A DNA stretch of 64,000 nt, taken from contig NC_092805.1 of the NCBI RefSeq assembly GCF_040954645.1, forward strand, positions 19,680,741 to 19,744,740. Direction: 5' to 3'. Source of the stretch: Diabrotica undecimpunctata. Taxonomy: Eukaryota; Arthropoda; Insecta; Coleoptera; Chrysomelidae. Within the stretch, counting starts at the first letter, position 1; the number at the start of each line of letters is the position of its first letter. The translations under genes and the position numbers were made by a program. Under the pieces are notes generated by a model that saw only the letters and a list, made by a program, of their open reading frames with translations, was not told the DNA's origin and did no database searches. Shown one piece after another: positions 8,506 to 62,498 of the stretch.

Positions 8506-11500
8506 CTTGAAAAAATTTTACATGCAATAAGTTATGGCTACAATGAAAAAAGAATTATTTCTAATATAGCAGATTTAAATCAAACAATAAGGCTACTTGA
8601 ATTTTTGTTTTTTTACATCTAATAATTGTTGTTTATGGAGTTCTATATTCCACTGAAAGAAGAAATCTATCGTGCCAATGCAAATCTCGTTGATCACCAC
8701 TCTAAATAGTTTTACACTGATACATTCGAACTAATGTGTGAGGTGGTTAAGCCAGAATAGGTTTGAACTTTCCAAATTTTATCTTCCTTGACTTTTGTGT
8801 ATTTTAAATGTTATGTAATAAGCGGTACTACTCGTTAAATACAGCTTGAGATGGAGATTTGATGAATAGATGCATAATACGCCGTCGCTCCTCCTCTTAT
8901 TGGTACACTATATGCAACAAATATTTAGATTGTGGGCTTAATTTTATAGGCGAGGCATTGAAGCAATAAACATACCTAATTTTTGCAGTTGCATGGATCT
9001 CAATGAAGCTTATTGCAGTTGATTCGTAAAAGAGTCAGGAAATTTTGTGAATAAAAATGATGATGTGGAAATTTTAATGTGATAGTGGAAAATTTTATTA
9101 TTGAATAAGGAAAATACCTTTTTTAAAGTGCATTTCAAAGTGATGAAAAGTGATAAACTTGTAATTCTGAAATAATTGACGGAAATCAGTTAAATTTTAC
9201 TACTCGAGAGTTTTTGGTGTCACTAACCACTAACATCATAACGCTGACGATCTCTGATGCACCTAGTGCTCAGGAAGGTCCTGGTCTCCTAGAGTTTTAT
9301 GGATATTCGATACAAAATCAGTTCGTCCTGGGCACCAGGCACCTTGTAGACTATCGTCGACGTGATATTTAAGTTAAGCGATCCCAAAAACCCCCATATA
9401 GCAAGTTTGCATTGATTTTGCGCTATCTTGTACCCAAGATAAAATTATCCCTCTTTATTTTTTTATTACTGTTTAATAACTTTATAGTATCTTCTCCGTC
9501 ATCGTTCTCGTCTTATATTCCCTTTTCGTTCACTTGCTTACTGGGTTCTTAAATCTATTCTATTCCTCTGAAAAATAGGGCGAAATCACGCGAAATTTCT
9601 TTCGCGTTCTCTTTTTTATCTCACTCGTGAACCACTTGTAGCCTCGCTCTAACAAAACTCGACCAAGACACATGTACCAGACTGAAGCCCAGACCTTAGT
9701 ATTGTTATTTAGGTAATCGTGTTGTCTATCTTCAGAGCAGTTAGCGTAATCCATTAAGCATACGCATCCACCTCTTAACCGTGGTATTTGTTTATTAAAT
9801 TACAAGAGAAGTGGAAAAATATGGCTTACACTATTTCTTTCGAGCGTTATTTTACGATAAAGCAACGAACTCTAGATTTAATTGTAAATGAGTCAATACT
9901 ACATTTGCAGATAGATAATGATACTGATAATCGATTCTATGGAAAATAGCAGGCAAGGAGATAAGTAAACTATCGTAACACTATATCTCTCTAAATTTGG
10001 GTTAATAGTGGCTCTAGTCATAAAACACTTCGGCTAAGGGTTGACTAAGATAAAGTGACAAAAGAACTTACAGAATACAAAGGTATTTACGGTCACGTTC
10101 ACCAAATAGTGGCTGTTTTCATACAATCGTCGCGTGTCCCCTGCAGGTAAAAATGAAGGTCGGTATTGTAGACAGACACCAGGAACCGCACTATTCGACA
10201 TCAAAATCTATAATAATAATATTCGTAGATAACTTAAATTTGAGGGAAAGGAATAAAACAACAACAAATGAAAGTTTTTTGTCGTCAACCATCCAGCTAA
10301 CCAATGCTACAAGATATTTTCGATCTAAATGTTTTTTATTATGCTGTAACTTGGGTCTCGTATACTGGAGGAAATATACTGGGATTAGCTTTGTCATTCC
10401 ACCACGCTCGATCTCAAAGCATGGTGCAACACTCGTCCATCACCAGGTCCATTCCACCCAATCAAACACGATACCAACGGTGCAGTGCACTCCACCATAT
10501 ACTAAGCTACTACCACCAATTTTCCATCCAGTAGCCATTTAAGGAAGACAGCAGAGCAAGCAAGGTGTTTTATTTGGACAATTTTTTCTTTTTTTTTTTT
10601 ATTAAGGCATTCAGCCACTTTATACGGGATTTACTGTAACGGAGAGGCAATTTATTTAAATAAAATATTTGTTTGAATTTTGAGTTACGCTTTGATTTTT
10701 TTTTTGGTTATTTTTGCTACCATTGTTTGTCTTAGGAATTAGCCGAACTATCTCTGAGAAAGCTAGCTAGGGTAGGAATCTCCATGATTTTACTTGTGGT
10801 CGTAAAGAGGAGATACTTTACCTGAGGTTGATCTCTTCACTATTCCAAGTCAATTGTGGATTTCAAAATGATATAATCCACGTGGTTAAAACCTTACACA
10901 TACTGTGAAACAGGTTTTACAGGTTGTTTCAGAGCAATAAATAAATCATCAGTTTGTAAGAAAAATTTATCGTTAGTTTGTAAGATAAATTTCAACACTT
11001 CGTACCTCAGAAAAGGGACCATTTGAAGACATACTACATGGACATACAAATGGACTAAAAACCGAGAATTTGTACCTCTGTAACTCAAAAACGATTGATT
11101 TATGAGTCTTAGGATAATGAAAACTTCTGATTATCATGAACAAAGCTACCTATCTGCAAAGTTTCAGCCAATTTAACTGAAACTACTGTTACATAAGAAA
11201 AGTGCCGGTGTCCTTTATGACACATATTTTCTGATGACTCAACAGGGTCACACAAGAGGTTTGATTAATGTGTTAATGTGCTTTACATTGTGTTTACATC
11301 TGATATCGAAATTAATCAAACAATGTTTGGCTAATACGATGTATTATCTAACCTCTATTTTAACAATTAAATGTAATTCCCTGTATATTAAAAAAACCGT
11401 GTGGGAGACTCGACAATTTGCTCCAATTATAAACATTGCAAATTGAAACTGAGTTTCGGAAAAAAAAATTTGTAATTTTACCTCACATAATCCCTCTATT

Positions 11501-14500
11501 GTTCGTATAACTATAAAGAAATATACATTTGTTTTAACTACCCATGGCGTAATAAGGGTGAAAAATGCAGTAGATGCTATACCAAAGCTAAAAACCCAGG
11601 TTCCTCCTATTTTAGTTGCTACATATCCTCCGGCAATTTGAGTGAACAAATAACCATAAAAGAACGAACTTAAAACATAGCCTTGGATCTTTGAATCCCA
11701 ATCGAAGTCCCTTTTCTGAAATAATAAACAAGTTTTAAATAAAAAAATATAGAAAATAAATATAAAATAAAATTATTTTTGATGAGTAGCTATTTTATAT
11801 AGCAGACTCAGTAAAACTCAGGTTTAATTTTAATAAAAATGACGGTATCGACGCACAGCTCATTCATAAACACTCCCTAACGAAAAAAAAAAAAATTATC
11901 CGGTTTAGAGGTGAACGGATTGATCAACACTCGATCCGGCAAGGAGCGGGAAGTGGCTAATCAGTACTTAGCCATGGAACAGGTCTGTCTCATATCAACA
12001 CTCTAAGACCAGTAAGAAACCGCCACTCGATCAATACTCTAGTAGAAGCGGTTGGCCTTCTATGTTAATAGAAATTCCATGTCAAAAAACAACTTCGAGA
12101 TAGATTTGAATATCATTAAGCAAATACCTAGTAGAAGACAATTGGCACAACGAACAAACAATAAACAAAATTTTGAAACAAAAACTACACAAGAAAGCCC
12201 TGAACGTAGTATTTCTACTACCAGAGAAACCGCAGAGACTTCTGCTCGATTACATATATAAGCAAGATTTAAAAAAAAATTGGCCAAACATCTAAAAAAG
12301 AAAGGAGTAACACCAGCTTTCAGAACAAACTACAATTTACGCAGATATATTAGTAACAACAAGAGCCAAAAGAAAAATAACTTTAACACAGTGATGTTTA
12401 CAAACTTAAATGTGGCGACTGCGCAAAAACTTACATCGGTCAAACTGGTAGAACTTTTAACAAACGTACAGCAGAACACAAAAGGGCTTTCAATAAGAGA
12501 AAAACAGATTCTACATACGCACTTTACCTTCTAAACAATATTCATTGCTTTAATCAGCAATTTCAAACTCTTCACATTCACAATAAAAGCCTTAAGCTAT
12601 GTTTATTAGAATTTATGAAAATTAACAAATTACAAGAGATAAAATACATATATCGTACTTACTAAAACTGTAGTACCGTTATCTAGAGTAATATTTTTTA
12701 ATTGTGTCATGTCCACTATGGCTATACTTAGATTTGTCCTTAGAGTATATATATTCATAAAGCCCAAAAATGCCATAATGGCCACCACGTACCTTTTGTG
12801 ACGCCATATTTTCCATGAGGGTTCTACGTTCCTAAAAAATATTGAGTATTATAATATTAGAATACAATATGTCTACTTTAGTAAACTTGGTATAAAAATT
12901 CACACCATAATCTAATCACCATACCGTTCTTGCCTCCTGAATCCTGCTCTTTAAATTGTTTTAGTTCTAAACTCCACCAAAAGTTGCCATCCTCTAAGTC
13001 AAGCTTTCGAAGATCGTTTTCTATGTTAAATAGCTGTTAGATTAGTTTATTATATAATATTTTGAAATTGTGTTTGAAGATATTTCGTTTAATTATAAAA
13101 AAATAAAGTTTGCTCAAGCATCTACAACGCCAGAAATATTTCCATGAGAAATCTTCATTATTTACATTTAGAAACCAGTTTTGGTGTAAATGATTGAATG
13201 CTTGAAATCAGCTAACCGACTGACAAAAAATGAATAAATGACGTAATAAATTCTGGATCTGACGAATCAATAAATATAAGAACACATAAGATCATAAAAA
13301 ATAAAGTTAAACAAGCCAAAGATGAAATGGTTGAGAACAATAAAAGTACGCAAGACTGCATACCTTGGACACATACTGAGAAATGATAAATATAATCTTC
13401 AGCAGGTCATCATGCAGGGTAGAGTCGATGGCAAAAATGGAATAGGTAGAAAGAGGAAGTCATGGCTGCGAAATATTCGAGACTGGACAAACATGACTGT
13501 AGATGAATTATCCCACGTTGCAAAAGACAGAGAAACTTTTAGAAATGTAGTCGCCAACCTCCATTAATGGGAACGGCTTAGTAAGAAGTTTTTTTTTAAT
13601 TGTTGAATTTTTTAGTTTAATTTTGCTAAATGGAGTTTTCCAGTCGGTCGTGACCTACGCTGCCTCTGTGTGGTTTTGCTTACTGAATACTACGAAATAC
13701 ACCAAGCTGATAAATACTTCGTAAAGGCGAATGCTCCTCAGGGTATCTAGCGCCTACAGATTGGCCTCAAATGAAGCTCTAAATGTTATTAGAGCGGCGA
13801 TATCTATCGTTTTGGTGTGCAAAGAGCGAGCGAGATGCATGCGAGGAGGTTATTATCGATCTGAGGCCGTGGTAGGAATGTAAGTTCAGGTAACTAGACG
13901 ACTTCCTGACGCAGTTTCTGACCAGACATGGTAGTTTTGGCACCTTCACAAATAGGATAGGCAAATCTTCTTCGGCCGACTTCTGTTTGTGGGGTTGGGG
14001 ATGCTCCCGCCCACATTTTTAACTGCCAGAGATGGAAAAATGAAGGGAAAGACTTCGAGAGGCAAATGAGTTTGAAGTTGGATGAAACGTGGTTAACATA
14101 ATGATAAGACAAGAGAAAGAATGGAGAGCAGTGCACTGTCTGATCTCTATGGCAATAAAGAAAAAGAAGCAGGAGGAAAAAACAGGAAATTGAATTTACT
14201 CCTCTGAATTTTTTTCTGATGGTGATATGTATGGTTAGTTGTAAGTTTTCCTTAATATAATATAGTTATTTTCTTTTAAACTAACGGTTAATGTATGAAT
14301 TTTAATTTTTTATTGAGTGGTGAGATCACTACTCTGGAACGGTGGTTAGGTTTTTAGCCGAAATACGGTTAATTCGGCACTACCCTGGGGTGTTCTGACC
14401 TAGTGTTGTACTCGGCCGAAAGATGCCAGGGTGTCTTGCTCCATGCCGTTAGATGTCAAAAAAAGATTTCCCCCACTGTTGCTAGCCATAATTCAATGAA

Positions 14501-17395
14501 TACCTTCTTAGGCTCTTACTAAAGCCAATTAAAAAAAAAAAACAACCAAGGATTTTGCCTTGAAAAAGTTCATAAAGAAATTAAAGACCTCTAGAAAAAA
14601 GCACGACAGCTTCAATCTTCATAAGAAACTTAAATATACTACAGGAACTAGAAAATCCGAACACCCCGGCCTACTGAAGAATGTCAACGGAACAATTCTT
14701 GACCATGAACAACATCGCAAAGCATGGAAAGAATATGTGGTCTTTTCCAAGATTACAGTCGAAAGCAATTTTTTCACGTTGACTTCAGTATATTAGAATC
14801 AGAGGTTAAAAGAGCAAAAAACATCAAAACGTTGACATCCACCAAATAAAATTTAATAAAATCTACAGTGAAGACAAATAAACAGAGGAATAAATTGAGT
14901 CGCTGTTAATTCTTCCTTAAATGTATTGCGGTTTTCTTTGAGCTAATAGTTTTTTGTAGTATTGTAACCAACATATGCAAGATCAAACAGAGAAGTAAAA
15001 AATCTAGTAACTAACGCAAAAAATGTTTTCGGGGAAGTAAATGCAAAGAGCTCAACAAATATATATTGTCAACAAGATCAAGAGAAGCATGAAAAAGTAA
15101 AAAATCTGAGAACAAACAAAAAAGAAAAGAGTAAAATAGATTTAATAGAAGAAAGATCTTAGATCGAACATTACTCACAACATCTGACTGAAACAAGATC
15201 GCAATTCACAAATAGCATAAACACAACATATGAAGTGGAATACGATGAAGACGATGAAATAACAGTACAGGAAGTCGAAGAAGCAATACAAAATCTAAAA
15301 AATCGAAAAGAATTATTAAAACGCAGCCCACAACTATTCCTGGATCTACTAGCGTATGGTTTCACCTTATTCTACAAAGGACATGACTTATCACTGAAGT
15401 GGAAAAAAGCACATACTAACGTCTACAAAAAGAGGAGATAGAAATAATTGTTCAAACTACCGGGGGCTCAGTGTCATAAATTTACTCTAAAGACTCAACA
15501 TATTTTCTCTAAAGCAGGTTATTGACAAAAGATTATCCCACAACCTTTCAACGCATGTAGTATACATCTGACAAAGGCATACGATAGTGTACCACTTTCA
15601 ATGCTCTGGGTAGCAATGGAGATTCTATTACTAAGAAATTAACTAGAGAAATTCCTATTAGTAAGGGTCCAAAGCAGGCTGCTGCATACCACCTAAACTC
15701 TTCAAAATATATCTGCATGAGGCGCTCTCAGTGTGGAGAAGAAAATGCTGCAATATGGGCATTCCAATCAAAGACGAGAGATTATACACGGTACACTTTG
15801 ATGACGATCAAACCATTCTAGCTGAAGACGAGAGTGATATAGACTATGTGCTTAGAAAACTGTAGGAGGATTACACCAAGTGGGGCCAAGTGTGGACAAT
15901 TAATATAAAACAAACCGAATATTTAGATATAGGAGAAAACCCAGAAAGCCTACAAATTGAAATAGGAACTATAAAACCAACTAAAACCTTTAAATACTTA
16001 GGAGTCCAAATAACATCAAAAGCAGAGAGTAGCAAAGAAACACATTCTGGGATTGGCCAAGCAAGATTAGCAGCTACACAGCTACAAGGACTATTGTGGA
16101 ATAATAAAATAACAAAAGAAAATTAATAAAAGCAAAAAATTCATAGAACAATAACAGAAAGTATTGGGTTATACGGCGCCGAACTTTGGGAAATCTATCA
16201 AAGAAACACATTAAAAATTAAGGCCATTGAAATGGATTATTGGAGACGATGTTGCTAGTACACTAGACTTGATAGGATGAGGAACGTAGACATTAGGAGA
16301 GAAATGGAAATTGACCTACACATAATAGATACTATCAAAGCCAAAAGACTAAACTGGTATGGACACTTACAGAGAATGCATTAAAATAGATTTCCAAAAA
16401 AGATATAAAAATGAACTTCACCCACTAGAAGAAAACGAGGTAGACCAAGACGGTCATGGAGAGCAGATATCGAAGATACAATGACCGTCAGAGATTTAAA
16501 AACTGAAGATTGCTTCGACGGAAAACGCTGAAAATTAGGTTGCGAGAAACGGCGTCAGCTGTAGAAGATTAAAATTTACAGGGAGATTCTTTGTTTCAGA
16601 CTTCTAATTAGACGTTTGCAAGCATTTATTTTGTTTTCGTCTGATTTGTAAGGCCCCAATTTCGTGCAGCTCATTCTATTTGAATGAATGCCTCTATCAT
16701 TTCCCTTCTTGACTCTGCATCTATATAGACATCATCTATAAACGCTAGTATTTGCACACTTTTATTAATCATTGTTTCTCGAATATTGACTGTTGCGTCT
16801 CTTATTATTTTTCTAATTATGATGTTGTGAAGTAGTCCCTTTTTCACATCTATTGTTTCCGATAATTCGTTTTGTGTCCGAATTTACCATTTTCAGAGAT
16901 TTTTTTATCAATACTATTAGTTGTGCTTGTATATTAAATTCTTTCATTGTTTTTATTAAAAATTCTCCGTTTATATTGTCATGTACACTTTCGAAGTCTA
17001 TCAAAAGAGGATGTGTGTCGATTTTATTCACTTGTTTTTTTAAGGATCTGTCATAGACCAAATATCTGGTCAATTGTAAACTCCTATTTATAGAAGAAAT
17101 AACATGAGTATCTTTTCCTATGTATTGTCGATTTCGAAAAGAATTTCATAAAGAAAAAGAAAGTGATTATTCGGTAGAGAACTCAGACCATTGCGCGTTG
17201 CCTCGTCGCCTTGTAAGGCCTAACCTGAAAACAAAACGTCTGGAAGAATTAAATCCAGACCATTGCCCATAATTCCGAAAATCAATATATAATTTAAAAA
17301 CATCTGCCAGGAAGTCCTACACAATAATAATATTTATAGCATACTTACATTTGCTTATCAACGATATCTTCGCACCTTTCGGTTCCTGTAGTCAT
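8331..17395 (-). CDS. SLC17-type transporter gene A, 5' four exons
   Basis: Minus-strand gene encoding a sialin / sodium-phosphate cotransporter-like major facilitator protein. Four exons join in frame: 17395-17349, 12831-12663, 11715-11482, 8505-8331. They give an N-terminus MTTGTERCEDIVDKQM, then TM1 with GFMNIYTLRTNLSIAIVDMT, an NIT glycosylation sequon, the segment SSFFYGYLFTQIAGGYVATK, and EGLCE|GVTFPAIQEIWSQW across an exon junction, which is the family signature in TM4-TM5. Exon 3 matches gene B at 44 of 78 residues by eye. Introns are phase 2, 0, 0 and 1, exactly as in gene B. Exons 5-8 (TM6-TM12) do not occur in the 8.3 kb to the left, so the gene either continues beyond the window or is truncated. 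Substrate is not readable from sequence; anion or organic anion transport is usual for the family. Confidence 0.85.
8620..11480. other. Gene A intron 3, mostly unassigned
   Basis: 2976-bp intron (8506-11481). Nothing coding that I can name except a weak ORF at 10153-10542. About 9450-9780 has a pyrimidine-rich, less AT-rich texture that may be LTR-derived. About 10900-11000 carries a short internal duplication of a tttgtaag.aaattta unit. Confidence 0.4.
10153..10542 (+). other. Unrecognised ORF, 129 residues
   Basis: Open from ATG 10153 to 10542. A second overlapping frame from 10304 reads FYYAVTWVSYTGGNILGLAL and looks more protein-like than the longer one. I recognise neither. It sits antisense inside gene A intron 3 and may be a transposon fragment with a frameshift, or chance. 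Confidence 0.2.
11482..11715 (-). CDS. Gene A exon 3 (TM2-TM4)
   Basis: 234 bp, 78 codons, phase 0 at both ends. Acceptor tttcag|AAA, donor GAG|GTAAAA. Begins KRDFDWDSKIQGYVLSSFF, contains GGYVATKIGG (the TM2-TM3 loop signature of the family) and ends RTIEGLCE. Confidence 0.9.
12052..12650 (+). pseudogene. Penelope-like element, GIY-YIG endonuclease fragment
   Basis: From about 12390 one frame reads VYKLKCGDCAKTYIGQTGRT, then FNKRTAEHKRAFNKR, which has the cysteine pair, the YIGQTGR core and the EH motif of Penelope-type GIY-YIG endonucleases. It continues to LCLLEFMKINKLQEIK near 12640. Upstream, 12280-12380 in another frame reads KHLKKKGVTPAFRTNYNLRR, the linker usually found before the domain; one frameshift separates them near 12385. 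The reverse transcriptase half is missing. It sits antisense in gene A intron 2, ending about 15 bp from exon 2. Confidence 0.75.
12663..12831 (-). CDS. Gene A exon 2 (TM1 and first loop)
   Basis: 169 bp; acceptor ttttttag|GAAC, donor TTA|GTAAGT. Enters in phase 2 and leaves in phase 0. Encodes NVEPSWKIWRHKRYVVAIMA, then FLGFMNIYTLRTNLSIAIVD, MTQLKNITLDNGTTVL. Confidence 0.9.
13260..13610 (+). pseudogene. LINE reverse transcriptase, C-terminal tail
   Basis: The frame 13322-13567 reads YLGHILRNDKYNLQQVIMQG, then GIGRKRKSWLRNIRDWTN and a terminal NVVANLH. This is the usual LINE tail with the GRK..SWLRN.RDW signature. It is 5'-truncated and inserted antisense in gene A intron 1. Confidence 0.7.
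13615..14165 (+). pseudogene. R1/jockey-like LINE, 3' coding remnant
   Basis: Reads VVTYAASVWF, RMLLRVSSAYRLASNEALNV, VCKERARC, DLRPW and SFGTFTNRIGK in order, across several frames. These are the conserved post-RT blocks of R1-type elements (SAYRT.S..AL.VIAG...I.L...ERA; then DLRPW; then a TGHG.FG.FL..IGK block). Multiple frameshifts and stops make it dead. Confidence 0.6.
14545..16560 (+). pseudogene. Decayed LINE ORF2 (different family from neighbours)
   Basis: Over 2 kb the plus strand shows RT-like blocks in order but in shifting frames: EYDEDDEITVQEVEEAIQNL near 15240, LTKAYDSVPLSMLW near 15570 (RT motif A), FDDDQTILAEDE near 15800 (the position of YADD, here altered), FKYLGVQITSK near 15990, and RRKRGRPRRSWRADIED near 16430. 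Many stops. It fills much of gene A intron 1. Confidence 0.7.
16640..17095 (-). pseudogene. LINE reverse transcriptase fragment
   Basis: Minus strand carries LLIDFESVHDNINGEFLIKT (RT motif A region) at about 17000, and further on LAFIDDVYIDAESRREMIEA near 16690-16750, the FADD-box region with a changed box. Head-to-head with the preceding LINE remnant. Confidence 0.6.
17349..17395 (-). CDS. Gene A exon 1, start codon
   Basis: ATG at 17395-17393 opens 15 codons plus two bases, MTTGTERCEDIVDKQ, to the donor AT|GTAAGT (17348-17347). The leftover AT joins the first base of exon 2 to make the next codon, so frame and phase fit. Short N-terminal cytosolic exons are usual for the family and gene B has the same layout. 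Confidence 0.75.
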
Positions 17396-17399
17396 TTTT

Positions 17400-19040
17400 A
17401 AGATAAAAACAATTTTTCAACAAGTCCTCATCGTTGGATACATTGATATTGCTAGTTGCTAAGATATAAAACAAATCTAGTATACATTAGTTAACGTAAT
17501 TACAGTGGTTTTAATAATATTTAATTCATAAGTTTGCGAAAAATAAAGAAATTTATAAATTACGTTAGTAATAAACTTATATGAAAATTATATGAACTAA
17601 ATACAGAATAGTATTTAGATATTTTTATTTATAAGAACAATTTCTTTTTATAAATAAAATCAAATTAAATATTAACAAATGAACTAAAGTTAAATATTTA
17701 AATTATAAAATAAAACTATCAAAAATCTATATATCGTTTAAAATACACTCTTCTTTTATTTTCTTTTTTATTGTTTTAATAGAACTAAGTTCTATTTATA
17801 TATGTTCGTGGATAGGGTTGAAAACAAAAAATTTCCATTCATCCTATGATTCTACAGGCTAACTGGAGCTCTGGCCTTTCTCGTGCAAAATGGTAAGGGG
17901 ATATACCCCATTCAAAAACACTGTAACACTGCACTGACACTAAGTACATAAAATTTTGAGAGAAAATATAAATGATAACGGGTGTTTTCGCCCTACATAC
18001 ATCACCATCATCGAAATATTCGGTATATTTATTGAATCGGCTGAATCTGCAGCAAGGCACATGAATGTTTAGATAAATTAATATCACTACGATGCGAGGT
18101 TGATCTACCCCTGAGTGATCTCTCAGTTTGCCCTAGATGACATGAGTTACATTTAGCATAAGGAATGTGGTAAACAACATAAATTTGTTCGAGAGGAGAC
18201 AAGGGACTCTTGGTTTTGGAAACGTTGCTTACGTCATTGATGATTGTAACTTACAGTAATAGTAATAAAAAAAAAGATAGTGCAAACACTCCTGACAACA
18301 GCGCAGAAGACGAAATTTGGTTTAGTCCCCACCTCAACATCGATTCCGACTCGCACACATTCACACTCAAACACACTCAAACACACAACACTTACACTAG
18401 CATGACAGTGAAAGGGGTCCTCTTTCTGCTGCCGAAGAATCCTCGTCGCTGGGGCCACCGACCGACAACAGAATATTGTGCCTGTCACAAATTCTGGGGT
18501 CGGAATGGTTTGTCTAGGCGACTGACGGAACTAAAGTAACATTGAAATGGTAGCTCCATCACTGTCAGGCTGTTACAAACACATTCACACTAGGCTACCT
18601 ATGACAAGCCGCCTCTTGAAACCTGACGAGGCCTGACCGTTAACGCAAACATACAATTACAAAATTTTAGTGCAATACACTAGTTCTGAAGTTGGATGTA
18701 GACGTAAAAAGGGCTTGCAGAAACAATAGTAAATAGAGACTCGGTTCTTGTCACATCTAGCTCAAAACACATACACTACACTCTGAAAACAACATCTCAT
18801 CCAGGCAAGACTTTCACCTCTGATTCAAGTAGTGACTCCATATCAACAGCCGCCAAGATGCTCCACCACACACTCCACTACCACAGTGTCGTCTTCGGGC
18901 TGATTTGCTTTACCAACAACACATTCAAAGCTTACCAACACATTCAAAGATCCTAAACGGGTACTCACAAATATTCATCCTTTTCGAAATAAAAAATCCC
19001 TCTCCCTCAAAATGAACATTGTAGTAAATAAAGAACACCG
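17400..19040. other. Intergenic region between genes B and A
   Basis: No gene recognised. About 17400-17830 is very AT-rich and would hold the gene A promoter; I see no clear TATA box at a sensible distance. About 18100-18900 is less AT-rich with open but unrecognised short frames on both strands. Confidence 0.4.
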
Positions 19041-19041
19041 A

Positions 19042-19214
19042 TCGTCACTCGACACTGAGGAGTAGGTGGATTGAGACCTCAGTTCTGTTTGACGGTTCTC
19101 GTATTTCTGAAGAACAAGATACTGGTATGTCACGAGTAAGGGCAGTAGGCAAATTGAGACCCCAAACTCGAACGGAACCATATCCCTCTTGGTAATGGCT
19201 CCAAAACGGATGCC
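19042..19214 (+). repeat. LTR-like dispersed repeat, copy 2
   Basis: Second copy of the 173-bp repeat at 5619-5791. It shares the paired gtaggc(a)aattgagacc motif and the terminal aatggctccaaaa. An aataaag lies just upstream (19027). Confidence 0.6.
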
Positions 19215-19265
19215 AAAACGTCGAGTTTTAAATTTTCAACGCGGTTCTTCCCGTGAACTTAGTAA

Positions 19266-19270
<5 letters not shown>

Positions 19271-19355
<85 letters not shown>
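19271..19355. repeat. (TA)n microsatellite
   Basis: Uninterrupted TA run of about 85 bp. Confidence 0.95.
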
Positions 19356-19363
<8 letters not shown>

Positions 19364-19419
19364 GGGTTGAGGTTAATTGGGTATACAGCTGATTAAAAGC
19401 CAAGTGTACTCTGTTTAAC

Positions 19420-19470
19420 AATTCATTATATTTCGCCAATTTTCATTGGCATCATCAGATGAGAGCTACA
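19420..19470 (-). repeat. CTGATGA-stem-GAAA motif (hammerhead-like core)
   Basis: Minus strand reads CTGATGA, T, then GCCAAT, GAAA, ATTGGC, then GAAA. A six-pair stem sits between the two conserved boxes of a hammerhead core, apart from one extra T. Penelope-like elements are known to carry hammerhead motifs in their terminal repeats. I could not complete stems I and III around a cleavage site, so activity is not claimed. Confidence 0.4.
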
Positions 19471-20539
19471 ATTATTTAAAACATGGCAAAATACAATTTA
19501 ATAATAGTTTGTTGTTTATATACTTACTTAATTGAGGTTAATGGCAGTGCGATTTATTTTAATACCATCAAGTAAAAATTTTTTTGTTGGAATAATGTTG
19601 ATTGTAGTTGATGTTGATTACAAATTAAAATATAGGAAACAAATACAATTTAAATTAAAAATAAAACAGACACAACGTTTAGTTCGGTAAATGTCATTAA
19701 GGTTAAGTACTAGAACTATCAAATATCGAATGTTATTAATTGACTTTTGTGAAGATGATTAGTTCCATTCAGCTGTTATTTTAGAGGATATATATATATA
19801 TATACTACGTTTCATAATTTTAAATGATTCGCCATCTGTTTCTTATCCATCTTATTTCTATTTATAGTTCCCAGTGTTTCGTCAAACCTTTCTTTCAAAG
19901 ATGTCCATGCAATTTATAGATCAATACATAGGTCAATATCCAAATTAAATTCGTAGTTCACTATCGGTTAGATTATGGTCTTACAGATTCCTATCTTAGT
20001 CGTTTAATGTACGTTTCGTGATTTAAATATCTGCTTCATAGCTAAGAATACCGTATTGATATGACCAAAGTATTCGTCCATGTGATTAGAAGACCTAAAT
20101 ACTGACTACTGCCACTTATTTTTTAGGAAAAATTCGAAGGAAAATGATAAATAATTTAAGAAATTTTTATGTTGGCAACGCAAAATAAAAGAATGGACTA
20201 GCTTTCAGATCGAAGATCTGTCTTGAGTGGTTGTTGACAGAGAAAATTTTCATGAAAATAGAAGTCAGAAAATAGGCACCACTAAGACTATAAAACTAAT
20301 ACTACCTTTAATAGCTAATTATTCTTTAAAAAAAATGCAATATTGTTAAGAATTTTATATTTTAATTTTAGAAAAATGATTTTTTTGTACTTTCACGAGA
20401 TTTGTATCACAAACATAACAATAAAAATTGATTCATTCCGCACCTGCTAAACATTTACAATAGTGTATATGACACTCCACTCTTTTTACAAGGTAATTTA
20501 AGAAATTAGCAAACAAATATTAGTTTTATGATGATTATT

Positions 20540-62063
<41,524 letters not shown>

Positions 62064-62345
62064 CTTTATTACAAAAAATTTAGTTCTAATGGCTCTAATG
62101 TGACGACAACCGGACTACAGTAAATACTGTGAGGGTCTACTAATAAGCGCGTTTAACATTTTTTTATTTTCAACACACTTAAGGTTGTAACAATAGACGA
62201 TCTTGTTATCAAATTATTAGGAATTATTTGCGGTAATTGTCAACACTAATATTTGCAACAATTTCCTTTTCCAGTAAACATAAAATACTGTTGTGCTTAC
62301 AGCTACACAGATAAAAATGTGTCATTTGATTTGATCTCTATATTC

Positions 62346-62352
62346 TTTTATA
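62346..62352 (-). promoter_or_regulatory. Possible TATA box of gene B
   Basis: TATAAAA on the minus strand, 283 bp upstream of the gene B ATG, between exon 1 and the foldback element. A weak candidate, since such strings are frequent here. Confidence 0.25.
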
Positions 62353-62498
62353 TCGATATTGCAAGTTGAAGGTTATTTTTCATTTGGTATTGTTATACGT
62401 GACTGTGAAGTTAATATACAGGATGGTCACTTAATTCTGAAAAGTTAACCCGAGTCATACATTTCATGACTGTGTAAGGCACAATACATAATAGAACT

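Noticed and set aside
12925..13025. Minus-strand coding-like stretch ENDLRKLDLEDGNFWWSLEL.. with a GTATGG donor, considered as gene A exon 1
   Set aside because: It leaves one base over, whereas exon 2 needs two. The exon at 17349-17395 has the correct phase 2 and a start codon. The stretch may be a repeat remnant.
18210..18540. ORF of 109 residues in the intergenic region
   Set aside because: Composition follows local CA-rich sequence (tcacactcaaacacactc), with no recognisable domain or promoter.
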